Below are positions 8,633 through 17,592 of a DNA stretch of 64,000 nucleotides, piece by piece; positions within the stretch are counted from its first letter, which is position 1, and each line of letters starts with the position of its first letter. The position numbers and the translations under genes are program-made. Below the pieces are notes generated by a model. That model was not told the origin of the DNA. It was given only the letters and a program-made list of their open reading frames with translations, and did not search any database. This stretch comes from Rhodospirillales bacterium (GTDB lineage Bacteria; Pseudomonadota; Alphaproteobacteria; Rhodospirillales; Defluviicoccaceae), in NCBI GenBank assembly GCA_016712375.1, contig JADJRE010000005.1, positions 124,001-188,000 on the forward strand. The letters run 5' to 3'.

Positions 8633-9319
8633 TCACGCAAACAACAGCACAGTCTTCCACCCTGTCATGCCAGCGGCGCACAACAGCAAGCAACCGCAAA
8701 CAGCGTCGACGTTCAGGAAAAATCCGGGCGTGAGGCGCCAACGGAGTAGGGCGATGCAGGCAGGGGCGCCGAAGCACCATAGCAGCGCACCCGTGAAGAA
8801 TCCTGCAAAGGTGGCACTCATCCCTGCTGGAAGCCATGAGCCGGCGCCATTGCTGTCAGCGAGGAGACCGACGGCTCCAGCCGCCACCGCCCATGGGTTG
8901 CAGACCGACAGCGCGGCACCGCAGGCGAGCGCGCCTTTTCCGGCATCTCGGCTGGTAGCGACGGTACGGTGCCGGGCCCTCTGCACCGATTGCCAGCCGA
9001 AAATCGCCAGCAACCCAGTGCCTGTGAGGCCCAGCAATATCTGAAGAAAGCGGCCTTGCGCCAGTAACCCGCCGACCAGCCCGACAGACACAACCCAAAG
9101 CGCCGTGCCCAGTAGAGAACCGAACTGCACTGCGAAAGCTGGTCCAAAGCCGCCAATGACACCCCGCCGCAAGGTTTCAGCGAAGACTGGACCCGGCGTC
9201 GCCTTGATCACAAGTGCAAGAACAAGCGCTTGTGCGAACGGTGAGAAGCCGAGCCAGGTCGTCTCGCCGGGCAGCGCCCAGGTAAACTCGAGCGCATCCG
9301 GTGCAAGCGGTTCCAGCAT
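8633..9319 (-). CDS. LysE family translocator
   Basis: 228 residues with about six hydrophobic segments. The N-terminal region carries VIKATPGPVFAETLRRG, resembling the LysE/RhtB PGP motif, and a central CNPWAVAAGAVGL matches the second conserved block (usually NPK/NPW). These proteins export amino acids or related small molecules through the inner membrane. The substrate cannot be read from sequence. It stands alone between hemerythrin and rnhA. Confidence 0.8.
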   Translation of the reverse strand: MLEPLAPDALEFTWALPGETTWLGFSPFAQALVLALVIKATPGPVFAETLRRGVIGGFGPAFAVQFGSLLGTALWVVSVGLVGGLLAQGRFLQILLGLTGTGLLAIFGWQSVQRARHRTVATSRDAGKGALACGAALSVCNPWAVAAGAVGLLADSNGAGSWLPAGMSATFAGFFTGALLWCFGAPACIALLRWRLTPGFFLNVDAVCGCLLLCAAGMTGWKTVLLFA

Positions 9320-9478
9320 GCCATCCCTCCCAAGCGGCCCCCGCCGCTTCGATCCCCGATCGCTGGCTACGGCTTGGCGGGATTGGGATACCGGCGGCCA
9401 GTCCTCGTCAGAACAGTGTGACGTGCATCACACTAGCCGTATGTGATCCAGATGACACGGAACCGGAAAGATGACGGG

Positions 9479-9995
9479 TCAGCAGTCGGTGCGATGAGGA
9501 GTGACATCTCGCGCTTGGCGCGCCGCGGCCGTCGCTAGAGAATCGGCACGCTCGTTTTCCGGGTGACCTGCATGGCCCTTCACCCACAGCCACTCGATTT
9601 GGTGAGGCGCTCCGACTTCGTCCAGGCGCAGCCAGAGATCAGCGTTCTTGACCGGCTTGCGGCCAGCGGTGCGCCAGCCGTTGCGTTTCCAGCCGGTGAT
9701 CCAGCGGGTGATGCCGTCGCGCAAATAGATTGAATCGGTGAATAGGCGCACGACGCTCGGCCGCTTCAGTGCTGCCAAGCCCTCAATCGCCGCGGTCAGC
9801 TCCATCCGGTTGTTGGTGGTCAGCGGCTCGCCTCCAGACAGCTCCTTTTCGTGACCGCGCCAGCGGAGGATCGCTCCCCAACCGCCGGGTCCCGGGATTG
9901 CCGAGACAGGCGCCGTCGGTGAACAGCTCGATCGCCGGGGCGTCCGCGGTCGGCATTTCTCCTTCCTTTGCCATCCTGTCGGTGTCAGGCGCCAT
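9479..9995 (-). CDS. rnhA: Ribonuclease HI, frame broken after the first active-site Asp
   Basis: It cleaves the RNA strand of RNA-DNA hybrids. The N-terminal part reads IELFTDGACLGNPG, holding the first catalytic Asp; the remainder, in another frame, reads LTTNNRMELTAAIEGL (Glu), RLFTDSIYLRDG (Asp) and WVKGHAGHPENERADSLA (His, Asp). The change occurs near 9880-9890, where the run GGGACCC is one G too long: removing it gives NPGPGGWGAILRWRGHEK. All four catalytic acids are therefore encoded. An SD-like AAGGAG precedes an ATG at 9956, a likely start; the ATG at 9995 lies 5 bases after thrB. The thrB-rnhA pair is common in alphaproteobacteria. Confidence 0.85.
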
Positions 9996-10000
9996 CGGGA

Positions 10001-10960
10001 TTATCCAGCCCGTAGGCGCCGAGCCCTGGCGCCGCGATGGAAACGTAATTTCTGCAGGTATTCGGTAGGATTTTTGCGAGTGACAAGGGCGTTCTTCGGC
10101 GTGTTCAGCCAGTCGTAAAGGCGCGTCAGCAGAAAGCGCAGTGCAGCACCCCGGGCGAGCAACGGCAGTGCTTGCAGCTCTTCAGCCAACATCGGCCGCA
10201 TAGCCCTATAGCCGGCGATCAGGCGGCGGGCCTTAGTGACGTTGAAGCTTCCGTCGACTTCGAAGCACCAGGCATTGATGCAGACGGCGATATCGTAGGT
10301 CAGGTAGTCGGTGCAGGCGAAGTAGAAGTCGATCAGCCCGGAAAGCCGCTCCCCTTCAAAGAAGACGTTGTCGGGAAAAAGATCGGCGTGAATAACACCC
10401 GTTGGCAGTGCCTGCGGCCAATGCCGCTCCAGCGTCGCAAGTTCCCCGAGCAACTCGGCGGCAAGATCCGGAGCCACACCACCCGGCAGGCGGGCCAATG
10501 CTTCGTAGATCGTGCGCCACCCGCCGACCGACAGGTCGTTGTGCCGCTCCATCGCAAAGTCTTGGCCGGCGATGTGAAGTCGTGCGAGCGCCTCACCCAG
10601 CGCTTGGCAGTGCGCGGCATGTGGCCGCTTCGGCCACATGCCGCGCAGGAAGGTGACGACCGCGGCGCAGCGCCCGGCGAGGGTGCGCAACGCCCGGCCG
10701 TCGAGCCCGCGCACCGGCACCGGGCAGGGGATGCCACGCGCCGCCAAATGCTCCATCAGCGTAATGAAGAACGGCAGGTCCTCGACCTTCACCCGCCGCT
10801 CGTAAAGTGTGAGGATGAACGGACCCGTGTCGGTGACCAACAGGTAGTTGGAGTTTTCGATTCCCTCGGCAATGCCTTTGCACGCGACAACCCGGCCGAT
10901 ATCGTACTGGCGGGCGAACTCCTGCACCTCTTCGTCGGCGATTTCAGTATAGACGGCCAT
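10001..10960 (-). CDS. thrB: Homoserine kinase (ThrB2 type, APH-like fold)
   Basis: 319 residues. It phosphorylates L-homoserine on the way to threonine. It belongs to the aminoglycoside-phosphotransferase-like class found in alphaproteobacteria rather than the GHMP class. Seen: N-terminal MAVYTEIADEEVQEFARQYD, the IAEGIENSNYLLVT block, the catalytic loop VIHADLFPDNVFF and the following GLIDFYFACTDYLTYDIA with its metal-binding Asp. Length is standard. It is transcribed just ahead of rnhA, 5 bases apart. Confidence 0.93.
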   Translation of the reverse strand: MAVYTEIADEEVQEFARQYDIGRVVACKGIAEGIENSNYLLVTDTGPFILTLYERRVKVEDLPFFITLMEHLAARGIPCPVPVRGLDGRALRTLAGRCAAVVTFLRGMWPKRPHAAHCQALGEALARLHIAGQDFAMERHNDLSVGGWRTIYEALARLPGGVAPDLAAELLGELATLERHWPQALPTGVIHADLFPDNVFFEGERLSGLIDFYFACTDYLTYDIAVCINAWCFEVDGSFNVTKARRLIAGYRAMRPMLAEELQALPLLARGAALRFLLTRLYDWLNTPKNALVTRKNPTEYLQKLRFHRGARARRLRAG

Positions 10961-11044
10961 GGCCGCATCTTGTCACGGGTGCCGGCGCGACGATAGTCTC
11001 GCCCCCAGGCGGAACGCCGCCGAGCCTCGAGAGGACCGCACACC

Positions 11045-11284
11045 ATGATCGACGTCGTCGTCGCCCAAAAATCTCCGTTTACCTTCGAGGCCGAAGCGGG
11101 CAAGAAATACTGGTGGTGCGCCTGCGGTCGCAGTGCCAAGCAACCATTCTGCGACGGCAGCCATAAGGGTACGAGCCTCACCCCGCAAATGTTTGTCGCC
11201 GAAAGGTCGGAGACGCTGTGGATGTGCGGTTGCAAGCACACCAAGCAACCTCCGTTCTGCGACGGCACGCACGAGAGCCTGTGA
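11045..11284 (+). CDS. Tandem CDGSH iron-sulfur protein
   Basis: 79 residues with two CDGSH-type zinc-finger-like iron-sulfur motifs: WWCACGRSAKQPFCDGSH at about 23-40 and a second ending in PPFCDGTH at about 61-77. Each has the C-x-C ... C-x3-H arrangement that holds a 2Fe-2S cluster through three Cys and one His. Bacterial members are small soluble redox or cluster-transfer proteins. Its TGA overlaps the GTG start of the lipoprotein gene, placing it at the head of the glycine cleavage operon. Confidence 0.93.
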   Translation: MIDVVVAQKSPFTFEAEAGKKYWWCACGRSAKQPFCDGSHKGTSLTPQMFVAERSETLWMCGCKHTKQPPFCDGTHESL

Positions 11285-11856
11285 GCAGGCCGAGCGTCGT
11301 GCACATCTCCTCCTGGCGAATCATCCCGGCCGTCGTGCTCGCCACGGCGATGCTCCTCGGCTGTTCTTCCAACGACAAGCAGATGAAGGTCTGTCCCCGC
11401 GTCGCCGTGCTGTCGGAGGCGGGAAAGATCACGCGATTCCAGCCTGGACCCGGACGCGACATTCTGGACATCGACTTCCAGGGCGACATCGGTGACATCG
11501 TTGCGTCTTGCGAGTATCCGGATGCTAAAAAAGGCGTCCGGCGGGTCACCGTGCAGGTCGCGCCCGTGTTCGTGTTCAGCCGCGGTGCTGCCAATCGCGA
11601 GCAGACCATCGATTTCACTTATTTTGTCAGCGTCGTGCGCGACGGCGAGATTCTCTCGAAGCAGCAGTTCGATGCGCAGACCCAGTTCATTGCCAATCGC
11701 GCGCGAATTATCGTGCGGGATGACAACCCGCCGATCACAATCGATATCCCCTTGCCCTACAAGGCCGCGGAGTACGAATACGAAGTTCTCGTGGGATTCC
11801 AGCTTACCGCGGAGGAACTCGCCTACAACCAGCGTTGGCAGGGGCTAGGCAGATGA
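11281..11856 (+). CDS. Predicted lipoprotein of unknown function
   Basis: About 191 residues. Starting at the GTG at 11281 (overlapping the previous stop) gives a lipoprotein signal: a hydrophobic segment IIPAVVLATAMLLGCSSN with a lipobox Cys at about residue 26. The rest is beta-rich with the segments VCPRVAVLSEAGKITRF, DIVASCEYPD and QTIDFTYFVSVV, resembling a family of conserved alphaproteobacterial lipoproteins with no known role. It overlaps gcvT by four bases (ATGA), so it is translationally coupled to the glycine cleavage genes. Confidence 0.75.
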   Translation: MSRPSVVHISSWRIIPAVVLATAMLLGCSSNDKQMKVCPRVAVLSEAGKITRFQPGPGRDILDIDFQGDIGDIVASCEYPDAKKGVRRVTVQVAPVFVFSRGAANREQTIDFTYFVSVVRDGEILSKQQFDAQTQFIANRARIIVRDDNPPITIDIPLPYKAAEYEYEVLVGFQLTAEELAYNQRWQGLGR

Positions 11857-12967
11857 GCGATAGCGTGACGGCAGCCGACGTGTTGCGGACGCCTCTCCAT
11901 GATCTGCACGTGGAGTTGGGAGCGAGGCTGGTTCCCTTCGCCGGTTACGCAATGCCCCTGCATTATCGGGATGGCATTCTCGCCGAGCATCTTCACGCGC
12001 GCACCAAGGCGGTTCTCTTCGATGTCTCGCACATGGGGCAGGTCCGCATCGACGGCGACGCCGGCGCCGAGCTGGAGCGACTGGTCGTTGCCGACATTGT
12101 TGGCTTGGCCGCCGGCAAGCTCAAGTACACGCTGCTGACCAACGAGGCCGGCGGCATTATCGACGACCTCATTCTAACGCCGTGGGGCAGCCACATCTCG
12201 CTGGTGGTCAATGCCTCCCGCAAAGCCGTCGACGTCGCCCACCTCCGCCGGCATCTGCCCAATTATGACGTTCGCCTCCTTGATGATCAGGCGCTACTGG
12301 CATTGCAGGGTCCGGCAGCGGCCGCAGTGCTGGCCAGACTGGCACCTGCCAGCAAGCTGATGCTGTTCATGACCATCGAGGCTCTGAGAGTAGGCGATAT
12401 ACCCTGTACCGTTTCGCGCAGCGGCTACACCGGCGAGGACGGCTTTGTAGTAGCGTGCCACGCTGAAGATGCCACGACCTTGGCGCGGCTTCTGCTGGCC
12501 GAGCCGGAGGTGGCGCCGGCCGGCCTGGGCGCCCGCGATACACTGCGCCTGGAAGCCGGCCTCTGCTTGTGGGGCAACGACATCGGCGAGACCACCACTC
12601 CGGTGGAAGCCGGGCTTGGATGGGCAATCGGCAAGCGGCGGCGCGAGCAGGCGGCTTTCCGGGTGATGAAGTGGTGCTACGCCAGCTTTTCGCTGGGACG
12701 GAGCGTCGGCGGGTCGGCATTCGCCTGGCTGGGAAGGCTCCGGCTCGGGCAGGCACCCCGATCCATGCTAGTACCGGCGAACCGCTGGGTATCGTCACTA
12801 GCGGTGGATATTCGCCATCCTTGGCAGCTCCGATCGCAATGGGCTACGTCGCTTCTGCGGCCGTGCCTCCTGGCACGCGGATTTCATTACAGGTGCGTGG
12901 GAAGGCTCTGGACGGCGAGGTTGCTCGACTGCCCTTTGTCCCGCACCGTTACGCCAAACAAAGCTAG
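11853..12967 (+). CDS. gcvT: Aminomethyltransferase, glycine cleavage T protein, one frame break
   Basis: It transfers the methylene group of the lipoyl-bound aminomethyl intermediate to tetrahydrofolate and releases ammonia. About 370 residues once the frame is joined. Seen: LVPFAGYAMPLHY, FDVSHMGQVRIDG, the folate-site SRSGYTGEDGF, LGARDTLRLEAGLCLWGND and, in the second frame, GIVTSGGYSPSL followed by GYV. The frame changes at about 12659, where TTCCGGG should be TTCCCGGG (FPGDEV); one C is missing. After the break the reading ends at the TAG at 12965-12967. The start ATG at 11853 overlaps the lipoprotein stop. Confidence 0.92.
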
Positions 12968-12983
12968 GAGGGAAACCGAGCCC

Positions 12984-13360
12984 ATGTCTATTGTCCGGTT
13001 CAGCCATGAGCACCAGTGGATTCGCGTCGAGGACGGCATCGGCGTTGTCGGGATCACCGATTATGCTCAGCAGCAACTGGGCGACGTCGTCTTCGTCGAG
13101 CTGCCGGCTATCGGCACCGCGGTCACCAAGGAGAGCAGGCGGCTGTGGTGGAATCGGTGAAGGCGGCGAGCGAGGTGTACGCGCCAGCTTCGGGCGAAGT
13201 CATTGCTGTCAACGAAGAGCTTGCCGACGAACCGGGCCGCGTCAATGCCACCCCATTGACCGACGGATGGTTCCTGAAGATCCGCTTGAGCGACGAAAAC
13301 GAACTTCAGACGTTGATGGACGAGAAGGAATATCAGGAACTGCTGCGGAGCCTGAGTTGA
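12984..13360 (+). CDS. gcvH: Glycine cleavage H protein, one frame break
   Basis: The lipoyl carrier of the glycine cleavage complex. Starts at the ATG at 12984 after an AGGAGGG Shine-Dalgarno at 12966-12972. The first half reads RFSHEHQWIRVEDGIGVVGITDYAQQQLGDVVFVELP in one frame; the second half reads VVESVKAASEVYAPASGEV, containing the lipoylated Lys in the ESVKAAS motif. The frame changes at about 13130: AAGGAGAGC should be AAGGGAGAGC (KGEQAAVVES), one G short. About 125 residues when joined, normal length. Its TGA overlaps the gcvPA ATG. Confidence 0.93.
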
Positions 13361-14706
13361 TGCGTTATTTGCCGCTGACTGAGGACGATCGCCGGCAGAT
13401 GCTGGCGGCCATCGGTGTCGACTCGATTGACGCGCTGTTCCGTGATGTCCCCCCGGATGCGCTGCTTTCGCGACCCGTGGATTTGCCGTGTCACGCAGAC
13501 GAAATCACCGTAGAGCGTGCCTTTCGCGACTATGCGGCGGAGAACGTGTCGCCTGCGTCGGTTCCTAGCTTCCTCGGGGCAGGGGCCTATCGGCACCATG
13601 TCCCGGCAGCTGTCGATCATCTAATTCAGCGCGGCGAGTTCCTCACCGCCTACACGCCATATCAGCCCGAAATCGCCCAGGGCACCCTGCAGTATCTCTA
13701 CGAGTTTCAGACGCAAGTAGCGTTGATCACCGGAATGGAGGTCGCCAACGCGTCCCTCTACGACGGAGCAACGGCATGCGCCGAAGCAATGGCGATGGCC
13801 TGCCGGTTAACCAAGCGTAAGCGGGTATTGCTGTCGGGTGGATTGCATCCGCACTGGCGCGCCACCGCCGAAACCTACGCCCGCTTCCTCGCCATCGATG
13901 CGGTGGCGCAGCCGCCGTCTTGGGCCGGCGACGAGCGGCCGGAGGACCGTCTCGACACCGATACGGCGTGTGTCATCGTACAGAACCCGGACGTGTTCGG
14001 ACGCGTCCACAACTACCGAGGCCTGGCCGAAGCGTGTCGGGCGAAGGGCGCGCTGCTGGTGATAGCGGTGGCGGAGGTGGTCTCTCTGGGCGCGCTTACC
14101 TCGCCAGGAGATATGGGAGCCGACATCGTCGCGGCCGAAGGGCAGTCGATCGGCAACGCGCCTTCTTTCGGCGGACCAACTGTTGGGCTTCTTGCCGCAC
14201 GTGAACGCTTCCTCAGGCAGATGCCGGGCCGCCTCGTAGGCGAAACCGTGGACCAGGATGGCAGGCGCGGCTTCGTCCTGACGTTATCCACCCGCGAGCA
14301 GCACATCCGCCGAGAGAAAGCGACAAGCAACATTTGCACGAATTCCGGACTTTGCGCGCTTGCCTTCACCATTCATTTGACGATGCTTGGAGAAACCGGT
14401 TTTACGCGACTCGCCGCTGTTAATCACGCACGCGCCTGTGCTTTGGCCGACCGGCTTGCGTCCGTTTCCGGTGCGGAATTGTTGAATGAAACCTTTTTCA
14501 ACGAATTCACGGTGCGCTTGTCGCGACCGGCCGACGAGGTGGTCGAACATCTTGCGAAGCGAGGTGTACTCGGCGGAGTGCCGCTAACGCGGCTGCTGCC
14601 GGCATGGCGGGAGGCAAGTCCGCTGCTGATACTCGCTGCAACCGAGTTGACTACAGACGCCGAGATAAATGCGTTGGCGACAGCGCTGACCGAGGTGCTG
14701 CGATGA
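13360..14706 (+). CDS. gcvPA: Glycine dehydrogenase (decarboxylating) subunit 1
   Basis: 448 residues. With GcvPB it forms the PLP-dependent P protein, which decarboxylates glycine. Seen: MRYLPLTEDDRRQML at the start, the SFLGAGAYRHHVPAAVDH block, TAYTPYQPEIAQGTLQ, a VQNPDVFGRVHNY block, and the REKATSNICTNSGLCA segment near the C-terminus. PLP-binding Lys is in the partner subunit. The start ATG at 13360 overlaps the gcvH stop, and its own TGA overlaps the gcvPB ATG. The frame is intact. Confidence 0.95.
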   Translation: MRYLPLTEDDRRQMLAAIGVDSIDALFRDVPPDALLSRPVDLPCHADEITVERAFRDYAAENVSPASVPSFLGAGAYRHHVPAAVDHLIQRGEFLTAYTPYQPEIAQGTLQYLYEFQTQVALITGMEVANASLYDGATACAEAMAMACRLTKRKRVLLSGGLHPHWRATAETYARFLAIDAVAQPPSWAGDERPEDRLDTDTACVIVQNPDVFGRVHNYRGLAEACRAKGALLVIAVAEVVSLGALTSPGDMGADIVAAEGQSIGNAPSFGGPTVGLLAARERFLRQMPGRLVGETVDQDGRRGFVLTLSTREQHIRREKATSNICTNSGLCALAFTIHLTMLGETGFTRLAAVNHARACALADRLASVSGAELLNETFFNEFTVRLSRPADEVVEHLAKRGVLGGVPLTRLLPAWREASPLLILAATELTTDAEINALATALTEVLR

Positions 14707-16244
14707 CCGGACAGGTGAAAACGATCAGCGGGCACCGTGGACTACAACTGGAAGAGCCGTTGATTTTCGAACAGGGCGCGCCGGAAAAATCCGCCGTGGA
14801 CCTTCCAGCACCGGCCCAACCTGTCGGCGGGGATCGTCTCGGTGCTGCTCGGCGCGGTCGGATCGGCCTGCCAGGGCTTAGCGAGCCGGAGGTGGTGCGC
14901 CACTACCTGCGCCTCAGCCAAAAGAACTACTCCATCGACTCGGGATTATTTCCGCTGGGATCGTGCACGATGAAGCACAACCCGCGGCTGAACGAGAAGC
15001 TGGCTCGTTTGCCCGGGCTCGGTGACCTGCACCCGCTGCAGCCGGTCTCGACCGTGCAGGGTGCGCTGCGGCTCATGCATACACTTACCCGCTGGTTGAC
15101 AACGTTGAGCGGACTTCCGGCCGTAGCCTTGTCGCCTGCTGCCGGTGCGCACGGCGAACTGGTTGGCCTGATGACGATCCGTGCCGCGCTGGAAGATCGC
15201 GGCGATCCTCGTCGACGCGTCCTCGTCCCAGAATCGGCGCACGGGACGAACCCGGCAACCGCCGCTGCATGTGGGTATGCCGTCGAGGCGATACCCGCCG
15301 ACGATCGCGGTCGCGTTGACGTCGCCCGGCTCCGAGCGGCGCTTGCACCGGACGTCGCAGCGATCATGGTCACCAACCCCAACACCTGCGGGTTATTCGA
15401 AACCGACGTTCGGGAGATTGCCGAGGCGGCGCACGCCGTTGGTGCCTTCTTCTACTGCGACGGCGCTAACTTCAATGCCATCGTTGGCCGAGTACGGCCA
15501 GGTGACCTTGGCATCGACTGCATGCACATCAACCTGCATAAAACATTCTCGACGCCGCATGGTGGCGGTGGTCCGGGCTCAGGACCGGTGGTCCTATCAG
15601 CGGCGCTCGCCCCTTATGCCCCGGTCGCCTACGTCATCGAAGAAGAAGGAAGCTTTCGCCTCATTGAACATGCGATGCATGCTGCGGGGAAGCCGTGCGG
15701 CCGGGTAAAGGGGTTCCATGGGCAATTCGGCATGTTCGTGCGTGCCCTGGCCTATATGATGAGCATGGGTGCGGACGGACTACGGCAGGCGTCGGCTGAT
15801 GCAGTGCTGAACGCCAATTACATCTTGGCGCAACTCGCCGATGTTCTATCGGCTCCGTTCCCTGGACCATGCATGCACGAGGCACTGTTTGACGATCGCT
15901 TTCTGAAGGACAATGGCGTTAGCACTCTCGATTTCGCCAAAGCGATGATCGACGAGGGTTTTCATCCGATGACCGTTTATTTCCCGCTCGTCGTGCACGG
16001 TGCGATGCTGGTCGAGCCTACTGAGACTGAGAGCAAAGAGACCCTCGACTCCTTCGTCGGCGCGCTGAAGGGCCTTGCCGAACGTGCGCGTGCCGGTGAC
16101 GCGGCCTTTTTCCATGCGGCTCCACGCTTGGCGCCACGCCGGCGGCTCGACGAGACGCTTGCGGCCCGCAGGCCGGTCCTCCGCTGGCGGCCGCAAGCGC
16201 CAGAAGCCAGCGAAGGCGATGCGGTGGGGCGGGCGGCGGAATAG
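14703..16244 (+). CDS. gcvPB: Glycine dehydrogenase (decarboxylating) subunit 2
   Basis: 513 residues. The PLP-bearing half of the split P protein. The cofactor lysine is in HINLHKTFSTPHGGGGPG. Other family blocks: FPLGSCTMKHNPRLNE, SPAAGAHGELVGL, SAHGTNPATAAACGY and the C-terminal EPTETESKETLD. The frame is intact and length normal. It ends the gcv operon. The lipoamide dehydrogenase (L protein) gene is not in the window and is presumably supplied by a shared copy. Confidence 0.95.
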   Translation: MTGQVKTISGHRGLQLEEPLIFEQGAPEKSAVDLPAPAQPVGGDRLGAARRGRIGLPGLSEPEVVRHYLRLSQKNYSIDSGLFPLGSCTMKHNPRLNEKLARLPGLGDLHPLQPVSTVQGALRLMHTLTRWLTTLSGLPAVALSPAAGAHGELVGLMTIRAALEDRGDPRRRVLVPESAHGTNPATAAACGYAVEAIPADDRGRVDVARLRAALAPDVAAIMVTNPNTCGLFETDVREIAEAAHAVGAFFYCDGANFNAIVGRVRPGDLGIDCMHINLHKTFSTPHGGGGPGSGPVVLSAALAPYAPVAYVIEEEGSFRLIEHAMHAAGKPCGRVKGFHGQFGMFVRALAYMMSMGADGLRQASADAVLNANYILAQLADVLSAPFPGPCMHEALFDDRFLKDNGVSTLDFAKAMIDEGFHPMTVYFPLVVHGAMLVEPTETESKETLDSFVGALKGLAERARAGDAAFFHAAPRLAPRRRLDETLAARRPVLRWRPQAPEASEGDAVGRAAE

Positions 16245-16290
16245 CATTTCGTCCGTTCGCATCAATTGGCATCATTGGACAACGCGCTCA

Positions 16291-16722
16291 ATGACGATCC
16301 ACAGCGACAGCCGCATCATCCTGGCACCGGCCGATCGCATCTTCGACATGGTTGCGGATGTCGAGGCCTATCCTGACTTCCTGCCGATGTGGAGAGACGC
16401 ACGGATCTACGAACGTCAGATGAATATCTATTGGACCGAGCAAACCGTGGGTATCGGACCAGTTCGGGAACACTTCCGAACGAAGACGACCTTGCGCAAG
16501 CCACTGCGCATTGAGATCGTCTCGACTGACGACCTCTTCACTAACTTCTTCATCAGCTGGGATTTTCACCCGGTCGGCCGGGGCTGCCGCGCGTCGATCG
16601 CAATGACCTGGGAAATGCGATCGCAAAAGGTGCAGCGGGCCATCGATTTGCTTCTCTCACACGCGGCGCATTCCATGGTCGTGGCGTTCGAGAAGCGCGC
16701 GCGCCAACTCCGTTTATCGTAG
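16291..16722 (+). CDS. COQ10/RatA-like START-family protein
   Basis: 143 residues of the polyketide cyclase/SRPBCC fold, subfamily often named type II toxin-antitoxin RatA or coenzyme Q-binding COQ10. Recognised from APADRIFDMVADVEAYPDFLPMW near the N-terminus and FFISWDFHP plus the C-terminal amphipathic helix. In bacteria and mitochondria such proteins are linked to ubiquinone handling; toxicity is known only for the E. coli homologue. The start is the ATG at 16291. Its stop abuts the stop of the convergent redoxin gene with no spacer. Confidence 0.85.
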   Translation: MTIHSDSRIILAPADRIFDMVADVEAYPDFLPMWRDARIYERQMNIYWTEQTVGIGPVREHFRTKTTLRKPLRIEIVSTDDLFTNFFISWDFHPVGRGCRASIAMTWEMRSQKVQRAIDLLLSHAAHSMVVAFEKRARQLRLS

Positions 16723-17397
16723 TTAGCTTCTGTATTTGATCGAGCAACCATAAGGCTGGCTAATCGGCGTCGGAACGGGTTGATCCGCGGCCAGAGCCTC
16801 GATCGTGTCCCTGACATAATTTCTTGCGCGGGCCGGATCCGCTCCCATATTGCGCGGTTGATCATCAATCGCTCCCATGTAGACAAGAGTGCCGGCGGCA
16901 TCTACGACGAACATGTGAGGGGTCGTCTTTGCTGCATAAGTGCGTCCGATGTCGCCGGACGGATCGAGAATCACGGCCCGAGGCGCTGCGCCACGCCTCG
17001 ACGTCAGTTCATCGGCTTGCTTTCCGTTCAGAAATCCTTGCTCGCCGGGTGCCGACGAAACAATGCTCAGCCAGACGATGCCACGCTCCTCCGCCTGTCG
17101 CTGCAACTTCTGCATGTTTCCGGACTCGTAGTGGCGACGGACGAACGGGCAATCATGGTTGGTCCACTCCAAGACGACGATCGAGCCGCGAAAGTCCTCA
17201 AGCGAAACACTGCGGGATCGGCTGTCAGTACCGGTGAAGGCGGGCGCGGGCTCGCCAATGACCGCGGCTGCCCACGCATTCTCCGGTGCTCCTGCAAATC
17301 CAAAGGCGAAAAAAGCGGCGATAACTAGAAAGTTCTTCGCGTGGTTCCGAATCGACTCGGCTCCGCCTATCTTCGTCAGCATTGTCTTCACCTTCAT
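16723..17397 (-). CDS. Exported redoxin (thioredoxin-like, single conserved Cys)
   Basis: 224 residues. N-terminal signal peptide about 22-45 (FLVIAAFFAFGFAGAPENAWA). Then an AhpC/TSA-type redoxin domain beginning IGEPAPAFTGTDS. The active-site region is EWTNHDCPFVRRHY with Cys83 but no CxxC, followed by the cis-Pro loop KTTPHMFVVDAAG. This matches the exported redoxin-domain family often annotated thiol-disulfide isomerase or thioredoxin. Lacking a resolving Cys at the CxxC position, it is more likely peroxidase-like or uses another partner. It is divergent from the Usp gene. Confidence 0.82.
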   Translation of the reverse strand: MKVKTMLTKIGGAESIRNHAKNFLVIAAFFAFGFAGAPENAWAAAVIGEPAPAFTGTDSRSRSVSLEDFRGSIVVLEWTNHDCPFVRRHYESGNMQKLQRQAEERGIVWLSIVSSAPGEQGFLNGKQADELTSRRGAAPRAVILDPSGDIGRTYAAKTTPHMFVVDAAGTLVYMGAIDDQPRNMGADPARARNYVRDTIEALAADQPVPTPISQPYGCSIKYRS

Positions 17398-17447
17398 GGT
17401 CTCGATGCCACGATCATGATCCCTTCAATCGACTTGGGAAACCGCGC

Positions 17448-17474
17448 GTTACTGGCAACCCGTAACACAGTAAC
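17448..17474. promoter_or_regulatory. Inverted repeat between divergent redoxin and Usp genes
   Basis: GTTACTG (17448-17454) and CAGTAAC (17468-17474) are perfect 7-base inverted half-sites, with a third GTAAC copy between them at 17462-17466. The position, 50 bases from the redoxin start and about 120 from the Usp start, suits an operator serving both promoters. No regulator was identified. Confidence 0.35.
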
Positions 17475-17592
17475 CTTCCCGTGATGCAAGGCACGCAGAG
17501 CAAGGGGTTTGGGACGGTTTCCCGTTCCGGTGCAACTGCGAAAGGTGTATCAGAATCCGCCAGACGCGAACGTGGCAGGGAGCCGGATCACC

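Noticed and set aside
12991..14706. Extended N-terminus for gcvPA
   Set aside because: The extra 123 codons are the wrong frame of gcvH; the ATG at 13360 matches the family and overlaps the gcvH stop.
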